Assembly (NCBI RefSeq): GCF_036850765.1
Contig: NC_089495.1
Coordinates: 195,069,847 to 195,133,846 of the forward strand
Source: Saccopteryx bilineata
Taxonomy: Eukaryota; Chordata; Mammalia; Chiroptera; Emballonuridae
DNA length: 64,000 nucleotides
Direction: 5' to 3'
Within the stretch, counting starts at the first letter, position 1; each line of letters opens with the position of its first letter. The notes below the pieces were generated by a model. The model was given only the letters and a program-made list of their open reading frames with translations, did not search any database and had not been told where the DNA came from. Of the stretch, positions 47,313 to 60,169 are shown piece after piece. The position numbers and the translations under genes are program-made.

Positions 47313-47691
47313 TTTTTCTTTTTTTTATTAAGTGAGGGGGGGGGGCAGAGAAACAGACTCCTGCATGAGATTAGGATGGGATGGATTGGACCGGGATCCA
47401 CCCAGCAACCAACCCCCATCTAAGGCAGATACTCTGCCCATCTGGAGCCACACTGCTCTGCTGCTCAGCAATGAAGCTATTTTAGCACCCGAAGCAAGGC
47501 CATGGAGCCATCCTCAGTGCCTGGGGCCAACTTGCAGGAACCATTCGAGCCATGGCTGTGGGAGGAGGAGTGAAGGGGGAGGGGTAGAGAAGCAGATGAT
47601 TGCTGCTCCTGTGTACCCTGATCGGGAATTGAACCGGTGACTTCTACACACCTGGCCGATGCTCTACTGCTGAGCCAACCTGCCAGGGCCA
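47313..47691 (-). mobile_element. tRNA-derived SINE, long class
   Basis: Minus strand; head GAGCCAACCTGCCAGGGCC; TGAGACTTT is duplicated. Confidence 0.8.
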
Positions 47692-47789
47692 GGTGAGACT
47701 TTCAGTTATGAGATGACTAAGTTCCAGGGATCTAACGTCCGGCATGGTAACTATAACCATCAATACTGTCTTGTCTACTTGAAGGCTGC

Positions 47790-48090
47790 TCTGAGTAGAG
47801 CTTTCCTGTCCTCACCATGACAACAACATCAACAACAAAATGGTAATGATGTGAGGTGATGGGAGTGTTACCTCACTGTGGTAAGCATTTCACAATACAT
47901 ACGTGTATCAAATCATCACGTTGCACACCTTAAACTGACACAATGTTGCATGTCAAGGATATCTCAATGAGGCTGGGGAAAATGTTCATTGTTGAATCTG
48001 GGCGAGGGAGTACATGGGACTTCATAAAACTACTTGCTGTTCTTTTGTGTATTTTTGAAAATTTTTAACAAAAAAACAATGGATTTATTT
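47790..48090 (+). mobile_element. LINE-1 3' end fragment
   Basis: L1 3' UTR-like sequence (GTGTATCAAATCATCACGTT, GCACACCTTAAACTGACACA). No coding potential. Confidence 0.6.
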
Positions 48091-49139
48091 TTGGAACGTA
48101 ACGAAATGGCCATTAGGTTGATATGGAAGAATGAAATACCTGTGACAGGGACGGCTGATAATGGAGATTACTGAGAGGTAACGGGACATCGTCAGCCCTA
48201 AAATGCATGGTGAAGCTGCAACCATCACAAAAGCAGTCCGATCAAAGGGAGAGAACAGGAAAACCAGAAAACCGTGGAGCTTTTGATAAAAGTTCTGATT
48301 CCCAACCAGGGGCAAAAGTTTGAATTATTTACTAAATGATACTAGGACAATTGCTTAATAACTTAGAAAAAAGGCATTTCCCTATTTCACACCCTATGCT
48401 CAAATAAATTTTAGCTGGATTAAAGAATTAGATCTGTAGTGACAGCGACCTCAGCCAAACCCAATCCTATGCTTCACCCACCCCGACAGCTGAGCCAGAC
48501 TAGGGCACAGGGCGGGTCTTCCAGACGCCACTGGAGTGGATCTCGTCAAAGGTGGGGCGCTCGCCTGCTCGCTCGTTCTCTGTCTACCTCTCAAGGAGGG
48601 GCAGGAGAAGAGGCAGGCCAGGCCTTATGCACAGTGCAGCCTGGGCCAGCCTCCTCCAGCAGAGCTCTGCCCCTAACCATCATGCTTCCTAGGCACCCAG
48701 AACTCTGCAAATCCTTGCCATTTAAAGCCGACTTGTATTCCCCTGCCTAAGCCGGTGCTGGGGCTTCAGGATCTTAGAGAGCCAGGAAAGGGAGTATCTG
48801 ACTCAACAACCTTCACCCATTATATGGATGAGAAAAACTGAGGCCCAATGAGGGACCAGACTTGCCCAAGATCACAGCCCAAGTCAGCAGTACAGGCAGG
48901 ACCGGATCCTAGCCCCCCACACCCAGGTCCTTCCTCCACCTATATCATCAATTCTTGCACAAGCGCCCTTACACTGAGGCTCTTGGGCAGGGGGTGGGGC
49001 CAGGATGAGGCAGACACCTGCCACTCCATCCACGCCATCTCCTTCCTTCCTTTACTCAGCTGCTCTAGCCTCCCTGGGACCGCAGGGGGTAATTTAGGGG
49101 CCCTTGGGCCCTGACCTTATTAGGTACTACAACAGAAAC
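48091..49139. other. WFDC5 5' flank
   Basis: Increasing GC content toward WFDC5 and a MIR-like patch near 48825-48900. No clear TATA box within 100 bp of the ATG. Confidence 0.45.
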
Positions 49140-52100
49140 ATGAGGGCCCAGAGCCTGCTCCTCCTGGTGGCCCTCCTGGCTTTGGGGAGCCAGCTGCCTG
49201 CCGCCTCGGGCAGAAGGAAGGGAGGTAAGTGTGGGCAGGTTCCTCTGCTCCAGGGACCAGGTGCTTTCTACCTCTCTGGCAAGTGTAAGGGTTTTGAGGA
49301 GGCAGGGAACTCAGTGTGTATCTGTGTGTGATGTGTCTGTGCGTGAGCTGTGTGTCTGCTCTTAGTGCTTGTGTTTTGTTGGTGCCTCTTTGTGCCCATC
49401 AGCCTGCCCACATCTATGTTTGTAAACGTCTTCCTGCCAGTTTCTCGGTGCTTGTCTGTGCCTGTCTGCACAGCTGAGTGTGGGGTTGTGGGCGCACACA
49501 TGTCCATCTCCGTATCCATGAGCATCTCTGCGGGGTGGGGGGCACAAGCCTAGCTGTACCCCCTTTGCTCTGGTTGTCTCTATGGAGGTGTGTGGATCTG
49601 TGGGTCCACATGGCAGGGAGATGACCCACCTGTTGTCCTCTGTGGCCAACAAGGCCATGCCTGGTCTGGCCCCTGCCCATCTTATTTCTGCCTTTCTCAG
49701 GCCCTGACTGAGTCCCAGCCCAATCTGTAGAGGGGACTACGGAATGGAGTAGGGATGTAGTTTCTGGGATCTGAGATCTCGGACCTGTTGGAAAGAAGGT
49801 CTAGCCCTTCCTCTCTTCTCTCCTTCAGCTCCCCAAAAGGCTGGGGCTGACCCATCACCAGGTAAAGGAGGCTGGGGCTGCCGGAGTAGTTAGACAGGTG
49901 CCTCCCACCTGGGTGAGGCCTTTGCTTCCATCCCCTTGTGGGCTGGAACAGTCTGACCTACATACACCTGTGCAGCCCTAGCCCTGCCTCCATGGGGCAG
50001 GCGACAGTAGTGAGGGCAGGGCCCTGAGGAGCAGTCCCCTGTGCCCTCTGGGAGCCCTCACAGAGGACACTCAGAAGCCCCAGGCTGAGAAGGGAAGGGC
50101 GCTGGCCAGTTCCAAGGTCAGATCCCACACTGGCTGATTCATGCACCATCACCATATTCCTCCTCACTGCAAGGCTGTGAGGTCACGGCTATTTTTATCC
50201 CCATTTTGCAGATGAGGAAACCGAGGCTCAGTGAGGAACCACTTGCCCAAGGCCAAAGACTGACTCTGAGTCAGTGTCAAAGGTGGCCACTGAGGGCAGG
50301 TCTATGGAATCAGGAAGACTCACTGCCCAAACCCACTCCTTGTAAAATGAGGGCTCATGCCCCTGTCTCAGGAGTAAATGGTGTCTTAAGGAACAACATA
50401 TGCTGGTCTCCACTGTTCATTGTGTGTCCATCCTCCCGACTCTCCACATGAGATCCTGGCCTGGCTCGCTGTAGAATTTCAGACAGTGGAGGAAAACAGC
50501 AGAGCTGATGCTGGAGTTCTTCATGTGAGAGAAATCACTCCATTAACTGTCCCCAAGAGTTGTCAATTGGTGAATTAACACCGATTGGTGTTCAATAGTG
50601 TGCCAACAACTAATTAGAAGACACAGTCTGTAGGTTTAGAAAATTCTCAGATGGTCCAAAGCTGGAACGAAGACCTGCTACCTCAAATCCATCTGTTCCT
50701 TCAGCAAACAGTTAGTGCGTGCTCGCCACTATGCACCACGACACTCTTCTAGGTATCAAGATATGGCAGAGAGCAAAACACACAAGGTCTCTACTTTCCT
50801 AGAGCTTTCATTTTAAAGGCAGGAGACAGACATGACACAGACAAGCCGATACATATAACGAATAAGCAAAACTAACACCTGGTCCTGCCACCATTGTGAC
50901 CAACCCACCACATCCTAGTGGCAGGAGGTGGGGAGGAAGCACTTGACCATCCTGAGATAAACCGTAAAAGCAGGAATATTTTGCCTAAACTCAGTCCTCA
51001 AAATACATGAGAACTTGGGCCCTTTCCTCCACATTGCTAACTCAAGAGTAAACACGTTGCCCCCGACTTCTGCAATACCAGCACCTGCAGCTAAGTGATG
51101 ATCTCCCAGATGTAGTAATTAAGTGAGAACACTGCCGTCTCCCCCGTCATGAACAGCCAGCTAATGGTAACCTTGAAGGGCCTTTTTTCCTTAAGTAGTT
51201 GCTGGGTCTTGTACTGGGAGAGCCAATGCTGAGTGCTGGTCTTCTTCACAAACACGGCAAGTAAAGACCCTTTTGTTTTCTTTATTATTATTATTATTTT
51301 TTACAGAGACAGAGAGAGAGTCAGAGAGAGGGATAGACAGGGACAGACAGGCAGGAAAGGAGAGAGATGAGAAGCATCAATCATCAGTTTTTCGTTGTGC
51401 GTTGCGACACCTTAGTTGTTCATTGATTGCTTTCTCATATGTGCCTTGACCGTGGGCCTTCAGGAGAGCGAGTAACCCTTTGCTGGAGCCAGTGACCTTG
51501 GGTCTAAGCTGGTGAGCTTTTGCTCAAACCAGATGAGCCCGTGCTCAAGCTGGTAACCTCGGGGTCTGGAACCTGGGTCCTTCCGCATCCCAGTCCGACG
51601 CTCTATCCACTGCGCCACCGCCTGGTCAGGCATTGTTTTCTTAAAAACAAAACAAAACAACAACAAAACCCCTTTCCTTCAAATAGTCGCTGAGCCTCCA
51701 GTGTTCTGTGTCAAGGGTTGTACTTCAGTCTCGTGGTGAGCTAAGCAGACAGGGGGTCTCTTGTCATAGCTGCTGGCAAAGGGAGAGAGGCGGACAGGGA
51801 GGCAGGGTCCCAAACCCTGGAGGAAAGATCCTTCGGGAGCATGTGGGGTGCAGGGCGGCTGACCTAGGGTCAAAGAGGCAGGGTCTCCTGGGGAGGTGGC
51901 GTTTCAGCTGACGCCGGGTGAACGGGGTGTAGGAGGGTGCACCAGGCCAAGGGCACGGCCAGAGCCCGTGCAAAGAGAAGCGGTGTGGCGTGCGTGGGTC
52001 AGGCGCCACAGAGAGCGAAGAGGACAAGAGAGGACAAGGCCAGGGAGATGGGCGGGGACAGACCAGGTGCGGCCGTGTTAGCGCAGGGGTGGGTTTTGAA

Positions 52101-53618
52101 CTTCATTTTTTCCTATCCTTTATGTCACCTGAGTCTCAAACCTGCCCAAATGGAGGGAGTGCAGCTTCCCATTTCGTAGACAGAAAACGGAGGCTTGGAG
52201 TAAATATACATAAATAAAAATAAAATAAAAACTTGCCAGCCATTTGCAAAGTGGAAAGGACTTTGAGGGAATTCTGCTAAGTGACATAAGTGAGACAGAG
52301 AAAGACAAATACCCTAACATCTCACTTATATGTGGAATCTAAAAAACAAGCAAAACCAAACCAAACCTATAGAAAACACCAAGCTCACAGATACAGAAAG
52401 TGGAGGGGTGAAGAGTGGGCGTTTGGGTGCAGGCATCAAAAGGTACAAACTTCCAGATATAAGATAAGTAAGTCACGAGGATGAGAGGTGCAGCATGGCA
52501 TCGCTAGTTAATAACACTGTGCTGCATGTCTGAAAGTTGCTGAAAGTAGATCTTAAAAGTTTTCATCACAAGAAAAAAATTTCTAGCAACTACGGTGGTG
52601 GATGTTAACTAGACTTACTGTGGTGATCATTTTACAATGTCTGCAAATACCGAATCGTTGTTGTACATCTGAAACTAACACAATGTTATATGTTGGTTAA
52701 GCCTCAATTAAAAAAACTAATTAACTAACTAAATAAAAGCAAATCCATACAAAAAAACAAATAATAACTTGCCAAAGGACAGGAAGAGAATTCAGACGTG
52801 ATTCCCAGGTCAGCCCTTAGTACATGACTCTGATCTGCCTCCGGCTGCAATACGTGGGGGGTTCTCTTACAGAGAAACGTGGGGGATGTCCACCGGACGA
52901 TGGGCCCTGCCTCCTGTCGGTGCCCAACCAGTGCATGGAAGACAGCCAGTGTCCCTTATGGATGAAGTGCTGCTACAAAAGTTGCTTCCGCCAGTGTGTC
53001 CCTTTGGTCGCAGGTAAGGGTCCCTCTCCACCTCGCTGACCTCCCGAGCCCAAGCCCCGGGGCCCAGGCTGCGGCAGGGCTCACCAGGTGCCTGTGTTGC
53101 AGTAAAGCAGGGCACCTGCCCCGAGGACCGACTGCGCTGCCTCAGCCCCACCTTGCACCTGTGCCACAAGGACTCCGACTGCCGGGGCAAGAGTCGGTGC
53201 TGCCTCAGCGCCTGCGGCCGGGACTGCCGGAACCCAGCTGGAGGTAAGTGCAGCTCCTGTGAGCTGGGGCAGGTTTGCTCCCTCTCTGAGACCCAGCTCG
53301 AAGATACCGTCTAGTCCGACAAGCTCCATAGGAAGCCTGGGCCCTCCTGAGGCCATTATTGGGGAAGTGGGTAGGGTTTGAGGGGTCCTGTTAGGATGAT
53401 GGAGGAACTGGGGATCCTCAGTTCTCTTAGTAAACTTGCCATGTCCCTTGGACCACAACTCTAAATTGCTCTGAGCTTCTGCCTTGAAAAACAGTGGAAA
53501 ATCCTGCCTTCGTGGTCACCAGGTTGGGCTGATGGGGTCTGGGTGGGCGATCAAGTCCAAAACTCAGAGCCCTGTTATGGGAGGGAGTTAATCCTTTCCT
53601 TCTCTGTCCTCAGATTAA
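49140..53618 (+). CDS. WFDC5: WAP four-disulfide core domain protein 5 (WFDC5), 123 aa, 4 coding exons
   Basis: Secreted two-WAP-domain protein, a putative protease inhibitor of epithelia. Coding exon 1 (49140-49224) encodes the signal peptide [19 protein letters not shown] and ends at GTAAGT in phase 1. Exon 2 (52873-53013) encodes WAP domain 1, starting [10 protein letters not shown], with eight cysteines and the KCCYK motif. Exon 3 (53103-53243) encodes WAP domain 2 ([10 protein letters not shown] ... [11 protein letters not shown]), also with eight cysteines. Exon 4 starts at 53614 and adds one Asp codon across the junction before TAA (53616-53618). All junctions are phase 1 and both WAP exons are exactly 141 nt. 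The spliced product is 123 aa, the same as I recall for human WFDC5, and residue identity looks high. Intron 1 (about 3.6 kb) contains a SINE and an L1 3' end. The position beside KCNS1 agrees with the mammalian locus. The ATG follows 'ACAGAAAC', and no TATA box is evident. Confidence 0.95.
49829..49861 (+). other. WFDC5: Candidate in-frame 33-nt cassette exon in WFDC5 intron 1
   Basis: A pyrimidine-rich tract ending CTCCTTCAG precedes 33 nt, which is followed by GTAAAG. It is a multiple of three, enters and leaves in phase 1 like the neighbouring exons, and has no stop. Inclusion would add 11 residues (roughly [11 protein letters not shown]) between the signal peptide and WAP 1. There is no expression evidence, so this is a prediction. 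Confidence 0.35.
51279..51631 (-). mobile_element. tRNA-derived SINE in WFDC5 intron 1
   Basis: Minus strand 'CCTGACCAGG' class; TTGTTTTCTT is duplicated. Confidence 0.88.
52240..52735 (+). mobile_element. LINE-1 3' end in WFDC5 intron 1
   Basis: Typical L1 3' phrases (CTCACTTATATGTGGAATCT, CATCTGAAACTAACACAATG) and an A-rich tail. It ends about 140 bp before WFDC5 exon 2. Confidence 0.75.
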
Positions 53619-54337
53619 TTCTGGTTTAGGATCCTCAGCTCTGAATCTCAGGATGGGGTTCCCAGCAGGAAGAGATGATGACGGAGGGGCCTGGGACCTG
53701 CCACCCAGACAGATCTCTGCCAGCGGCAGTTCCAGCCTTCTGACGGACACAGATCTGCTGTGACTTCCCCTGCAGCCCATCCATGCCTGGATTTTCCTTC
53801 TGGGAATCAAAGTCCCCGGCCGGACCTCAAAGGACCCCTCTCTGGACCATGGCCACACTGAGCTCCTCATCCTTCCTAACACCCACCTTCCCATCTCTGT
53901 ACATGTGTTTCTTGCCCCTAAAATGCCCGATTCAGGTAGGCCTCTCTTGGTGGCAGCCCAAGCCACCCACATGTTATGTTCCAGCAGTTTCCCGAACACG
54001 TCTGTTCATGTACCCCTTTCACAATTTTCACCAGACTTGCAAAACAGCATCGTGACATTTTGTGTAGTGCTTGTACTCCTGTTTATCTAATGCTTTTCCT
54101 TTAAATGGGCTCACTTTGGTATATAATTTCAAAAGAGTAACTTGATGTCACTACTGTAAACGGGACAAACAGGATCATTTGTCACAAATAGAATGTAATT
54201 CTAAAAGCAAAAGCAATGAAAACAGCTGACTTCCATTAAAATCATGTCCGACTGAACAGTATTAAATAATGGTACTGAATTCTAGTTAGACACTGCCACC
54301 TGTCAAGATTGTGAGCTGGAAGCTGGCCCTCTGATGA

Positions 54338-54343
54338 AATAAA
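54338..54343 (+). terminator. WFDC5: Possible WFDC5 polyadenylation signal AATAAA
   Basis: First canonical AATAAA after the WFDC5 stop, about 720 bp downstream. A variant AATCAA-type site lies nearer (about 53807), so the true 3' end is unresolved. Confidence 0.25.
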
Positions 54344-55069
54344 TGAGCATTAGCACTTGGGGTGGTAAACACACAATACAATATACAGGCATTCAAACTG
54401 GAAAGGAAGAAGTGAAACTGTCATCATTGCAGATGATGTGACACATTATATACAGAACCCCAAAGATTCCACCAAAAAAATTACCAGAGCTGATAAATGA
54501 ATTCAGTAAAGTCGCAGGATACAGAGGAAGATCAGAATCCAAGAGGGGACATCAGTTGGCCAGGTTCCCGCAGCACTTTAGTGGTTAAAGGCAGATTCGA
54601 ACTGAGTGTATCAGTTATCTATTTTTGTGTAACAAATCGCCATACATTTTTCAGCTCAAAACAACACACATTTCTTATCTTATCTCAGAGTGTCTGTGGG
54701 TCGAGGATCCAGGCACAGCTGTGCTGGGTCTTGGGCTTCTGGGTCTTACCAGGCTGAAAACAAAGTATTGGCCAAGGTTGGGACCTCATCTGAGCCTCGA
54801 CTGGGGAAGGATCTACTTTAAAGTTCATGGGGTTGCTGACAGAATTTCAGGTCCTTGAGGGCATTTGAATTGAATTCCAAGCTGGTTGCTGGTGGGAGGG
54901 TGCCCTTCCTCTTGCCTTCCCAGCATTGCACCTTGCCTCACCAAAACTGCAGGAAGTCAAATCTTATGTAACCTCATCCGGGGGGCGACTTCCCATCACC
55001 TCTGTCCTATTCTGTTCATTGGAAGCACATCAGGAGGTCTTGCCCACACTAAAGGGGAAGGGATTACAC

Positions 55070-55382
55070 CAGGGGTCCCCAAACTTTTTACACAGGGGGC
55101 CAGTTCACTGTCCCTCAGACCGTTGGAAGGCCGGACTATAAAAAAAAAACTATGAACAAATCCCTATGCACACTGCACATATCTTATTTTAAAGTAAAAA
55201 AACAAAATGGGAACAAATACAATATTTAAAATCAACAAACTGACCAGTATTTCAATGGGAACTATGCTCCTCTCACTGACCACCAATGAAAGAGGTGCCC
55301 CTTCTGGAAGTGCGGCGGGGGCCGGATAAATGGCCTCAGGGGGCCACATTGCGGCCCACGGGCCATAGTTTGGGGACGCGGG
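55070..55382 (+). mobile_element. Non-autonomous hAT transposon, internally deleted
   Basis: Starts CAGGGGTCCCCAAAC, with a right end decayed to GTTTGGGGACGCGGG. 8-bp duplication GATTACAC at 55062-55069 and 55383-55390. Confidence 0.8.
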
Positions 55383-56032
55383 GATTACACAAAGCTGTGA
55401 CTTCAGCAGGCAAACTTCATTGGGAGATATTCTAGAAGCTGCTGGCCACATCCGGGTCTAATTAATTCCAAAGTTTCTGAACTTTATGCAACAGCAAGCT
55501 TACTCTTTAGGGTAAAACCCCTTGGGTTCAGATGGTCCCTTGGAGCCAGGGAATAAAGGAGAACTGGGGGGCATCCATGGCACTGTACGGATGCCCCTTT
55601 AGTACCAAAGGCCCCTCTTCCCACTTCTGTCATGCATGAATTTGTCCACAACACCAGCATGATCTGGGGACAAAACCAGATCCCGGTTCCATTCCCTTCT
55701 GCCCTTGGGAAACGAATCTGTCTTTTCTCTTTTTGGAAACAACCTCTCCAATTCCAGGGGGGCATACCCCGAGTTTTGAGGGTAGTGGAGGTTGTAGACA
55801 GAGTACTACGCCAGGAAATGGGAGACCTGCTTCTCTGCAGATCTGCCTCAGTTTCCTTGCTGGAAAAATGAGGGAATTGGCCAAGAGGATCACTAAGCAT
55901 CTTCCTGCTCTTTCTAACTTTGAGGGAAGAACTGAAGTGAAAAAGCCTAGAGCTGCACTGTCCAATGTGGTAGCCACTAGCCGCATGTGAGCACGTGAAA
56001 TGTGATGAGTCCAAATTGAGATTTACTGTAGG

Positions 56033-56612
56033 TGGATGCAGTAGACAGAGTTCTAAGGTGATCTCCCCATCCCTGTATAATCTCCTCCTCTTTGAGTGTA
56101 GGTACAACCTGTGAATGTATGTTACATGGCAAAAGGGAGATTGTCCTGGTGGGCCTGGCCTAAGCAGGAGAGTCCCTTAAAAGCAGAGTATGTTCTCTGG
56201 CTGGTCACAAAAAAGGAAATCAGCACTCCGGTTTGCCTGGAAGAAAACAAACATTCATGTTGTGAATATCCTATGTGGCCACATGTCAAGGAGCCACATA
56301 AAGCCTCTAGGAGCTGAGTGTGATCCCCAGCAGACAGCCAGCAGGAAAAGGGGAACCTCAGTCCTACAACCACAAGGAAATAAATTCTTCTAATAATCTG
56401 TGAGCTTGGAAGAGAACCCCAAGCCCCAAATGAAAACTATAGCCCTAGATGACACCTTGGCTTCAACCAAGTGAGGCCCTGAGTGGAGAATCCAGTCATG
56501 CTGGGCATAGACTTCTGACTTAACGGTAACTGTGTAATAATAAATGTGTATTGTTTTAAGTTGCTCAGTTTGTGGCAATTTTGTTACATAACAATGAGAA
56601 ATTAATACACTG
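56033..56612 (+). mobile_element. Ancient MaLR-type (MLT1-like) LTR
   Basis: The 3' part reads AATAATAAATGTGTATTG then TTTTAAGTTGCTCAGTTTGT and ends in AATACA, recalling MLT1 LTRs. Diverged; the subfamily is uncertain. Confidence 0.55.
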
Positions 56613-56739
56613 GATTTCGAAGACTTAGTACAAAAATGAAAATCTCATTAATAATCTCTTATTGATTCCATACTAAAATTATAGTATTTTGGATATACTG
56701 GGTTAAGTAAAATACATTAAGGCCAATTCCTCCTGTTTT

Positions 56740-56782
<43 letters not shown>

Positions 56783-57141
56783 CAGAGACAGAGAGAGGGA
56801 CAGATAGGGACAGACAGGAAGGGAGAGAGTTGAGAAGTATTAAGTCTTCATTGCGGCTCCTTAGTTGTTCATTGATTGCTTTCTCATATGTGCCTTAACT
56901 GGGGGGGCTACAGCAGAGCGAGTGATCCCTTGCTCAAGCTAGCGATTTTGGGCTCAAGCCAGTGACCGTGGGGTCATGTCTATGATCCCACACTCAAGCC
57001 AGCAAACCTGCGCTCAAAACTGGTGAGCCTGCGCTCAAGCCAGATGAGCCTGTGCTCAAGCCAGTGACCTCGGGGTTTTGAACCTGGGTCCTCCGCGTCC
57101 TAGTCCGACACTCTATTCACTGGGCCACCACCTGATCAGGC
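56740..57141 (-). mobile_element. tRNA-derived SINE with (GT)n
   Basis: Minus strand; CTGTTTTC is duplicated. A (GT)n run at about 56742-56780 sits at the tail. The body is slightly longer than other copies, with a repeated CTCAAGCCAG segment. Confidence 0.8.
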
Positions 57142-57773
57142 TGTTTTCTTTTTTTAATGTTGCTATCAGAACTTTAAATTAATGTGTGGCTTACATTATA
57201 TCTGTTGGATAGTACTCCTCTGGAGGATTCAGAAATCAGCTATGTGACCTTGGGCCAGTCATTTCACCTTTCATGCCTTCCATTTCTTATCTGTAAAGTT
57301 GGAATAATAATAGCACCTACCCCACAGATATATTTGCAGCTTAAACAAGATGAGACCTATAGAATACCTGGCTCAAGATAAGTGCTCGATAAACATTGGT
57401 TGTTATTATTAATAACAATTAATATTTGTAAAGTAGGAATCCTTCCTTGTATCCAGGTCCTAAACTCCAGCACCCTCTCCCCAACCAGGCACACAGTAGG
57501 TGCTTAATAAATACTTGCAGACTATACAACGTTGACAAAATCTTTGGCACAGAGACTTTATCCTCACAACCCACTCGGAAGGTGGGAATTAGGAATTTCT
57601 GGGCGGGTGAAGGAGACTGAACTTCAGGGGGCAAAATGATCTGTTCCAGACTTCACAGCTTAGCAGGGAAAGAGCTGAGTCCTGAGCAGGCTCTGAGGGG
57701 GCCTGGGACTCACAGGGGGCTGAAGCCACTTTCTCCAACTCCCTAGTGCAGATCCCCTGTGGTGGCCTTAGAG

Positions 57774-58229
57774 CAGGGGTCCCCAAACTACGGCCCTGCA
57801 GGCCCATGCGGCCCCCTGAGGCCATTTATCCGGCCCCCACCATACTTCCGGAAGGGGCACCTCTTTCATTGGTGGTCAGTGAGAGGAGCACAGGATGCAT
57901 CTGCTCCTGGAGTACTGTTTGTGGTGGCGCCGCACACTTGCATCACTTGTTACGGATAGCAGTGACAAATATGGAACCGTACATTGACCATCTCATTAGC
58001 CAAAAGCAGGCCCATAGTTCCCACTGAAATACTGGTCAGTTTGTTGATTTAAATTTACTTGTTCTTTATTTTAAATATTGTATTTGTTCCCGTTTTGTTT
58101 TTTTTACTTTAAAATAAGATATGTGCACTGTGCATAGGGATTTGCTCATAGTTTTTTTTATAGTCCGGCCCTCCAACAGTCTGAGGGACAGTGAACTGGC
58201 CCCCTGTGTAAAAAGTTTGGGGACCCCTG
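57774..58229 (+). mobile_element. Non-autonomous hAT transposon
   Basis: Termini CAGGGGTCCCCAAAC and GTTTGGGGACCCCTG; perfect duplication CCTTAGAG at 57766-57773 and 58230-58237. It has an extra ~85-bp interior segment (about 57890-57980) not seen in the other copies. Confidence 0.88.
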
Positions 58230-58559
58230 CCTTAGAGGATGTGAGCTCCTATCTCAAGCCCACAACTCCTAGCTAAGCGCCCTGAGCAGGTGACTCGGCC
58301 TCACCTGTAAAAGGGGGGAATGTAAGACCCGGTCCCTGTCAAGTCCGTGTCTGCAATAACTTAGATAAGTCACCTGAAGCAGAGTGGTACTCATCAAGAT
58401 AGGAAGCTATTATTACTGTTGCTCCTTTGTCAGAGAAGCCCCTGCTAAAATATCTCTTTAGGGGGGACCCTGTCCCCTAAATAATCCTTCATCCCCTGGT
58501 CTCTGACTTGGGAGGATGTCCTGGCTGCAGGGCCCAGTCCCCAGACACCCTCACATTCC

Positions 58560-58796
58560 CCAAGCAAGTCAGGAATAGAAACCACCGCCTCCGGCCGTCC
58601 GCGGTCTCCCTCCCTCCCCCGGCAGCGATCGATGCAGTCTCAGCCGCGGGGGACAGAGGAAGACTGGGAAGGAGGAGGCAGCGGGGCCTCCGCAGCAGCG
58701 TGGTTCCGCCAGGCTGCGGGGCAGACACCAGCCCCGGGGCGGCCAGCTGCTCCCCACCTAGGCGCGCCTTCCCAGACAGACGCACCAGGGCGGCAG
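58560..58796 (+). promoter_or_regulatory. KCNS1: CpG-rich promoter and probable KCNS1 5' UTR exon
   Basis: GC- and CpG-rich stretch in an otherwise AT-balanced region, ending at 58796 in a good donor (GGCAG|GTAAGG). It lies about 2 kb upstream of the KCNS1 coding-exon acceptor on the same strand. Open frames here on both strands look like a by-product of GC richness. The transcription start cannot be placed exactly. Confidence 0.55.
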
Positions 58797-60169
58797 GTAA
58801 GGGGGCCTTCCTCCGGGAGGGGCGTGGTCCGGGGAAGGGGCGGGGGCTGTGCGAGTGGACGGTGAGGGCTGCTTTTGAGAACCCCCAAGGAGAGAGCAAA
58901 GTGGGATGGCCGAACTTTGGGGCTGTTCTTGTTTGCTCCTCTGTCAAATTAGAAAACCTCGCAGGTGGGGTTAGGGTAGAGATTCAAACCAGTGAAGAGT
59001 ACACGGAGCCCAGAGAAGTGACCAGAACATAGCAGGTGATCAAAATAAGAGTGAAAAGAGTCTTGAGAGTCACAAAACCCTGTTTGCAGCCTTACCCGTG
59101 CCGTGGACTAGCTGGGTAATTTTGAGACATCACTTTACTGGTATTTAGATGCTTGTGGGGGAAGTTTTGTTGATTAATTGTCCCATTTCATAGAGCAGGA
59201 AGGTGATATTTATTGTGCACAACGTATGTGCCAGGGACTGTGCTGCTAAACACCTTGCCTCGTGTAATCCTCATAGCTCTCCAGGAAAGGACGGTGCCTC
59301 CGCTTTACAGATGGAGCGACTGAAACTCAGAGAAGGGTCCACTCAAGATCATTGGTAAGAGGTAGGCTCAGAGCTGGAACCCAGGTCTGACCAGAGGGGA
59401 TTGACACTTACTGAGCACCTACTGTGTTCCAGGAATTTTGCGCACATCCTCACACTAACCCTTTAATTGAAGTGCTCCATTCTACAGATAAGAGAGCTAA
59501 AGCCCGGAGCTGGAGAAGACTGGTCTTCCATCACACAAATAATAGAGTTAAGGACAAAACCCTGACTCGCTAAACGCCAAGCCCAGGGTAAGTGAAGGAC
59601 ACCCCGCCCGCTCCTTGCCAGGCACTGGGCCAGCTGCCTGATGCACACTCAATCCCTGTCCATCCTGGGAAGCAGGCATTACTGAACCCATAGTGCAGAT
59701 GACATTACCGAGGTCAGGGGGTGAGTCTCTGGCCCTCAATTCCATTAGAGCTGAGAGACAGTGGGCAGTGGCAGGGTCTAACCTTTCCTTGGTATCCACA
59801 AAGGCTGAGCACTTCCATAACTTACCTTAATCCTCCAGCTTTCCTTGGGGGCAGGTGCTATTGTCTGCATGGCCCAAGAAGCTGAAGTGGAGAAAAGCAT
59901 CTTCCTCAAGGTGCCAGGTGCACCTGTAGTGGAGATAAACAAAGGTTGCCTGACTCCAGGAGACAGTGAAACAGGTGGATAATTTACCAAACCTCTTCTG
60001 GGAGCCAGGCCCCATACAGACATTAGCTCATTTAACCTTTTCAACCAGAGTTTGAAGTGGATATTTTGATCTTCACTTGATGAAGCTCAGAGAGGTGACA
60101 CGATTTACCTACAGCCACACCAGAGAGCCAAAGTTCAATCTGACAAACTCTACAGATGCTTTAAACAGT

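Noticed and set aside
55484..56107. 207-aa minus-strand open frame
   Set aside because: No start context, domain or splice support; overlaps mixed repeat-derived sequence with competing frames on both strands.
58508..59032. 174-aa open frame in the CpG-rich region
   Set aside because: Open frames occur on both strands because of GC richness; the donor at 58796 and the position fit a 5' UTR exon better.
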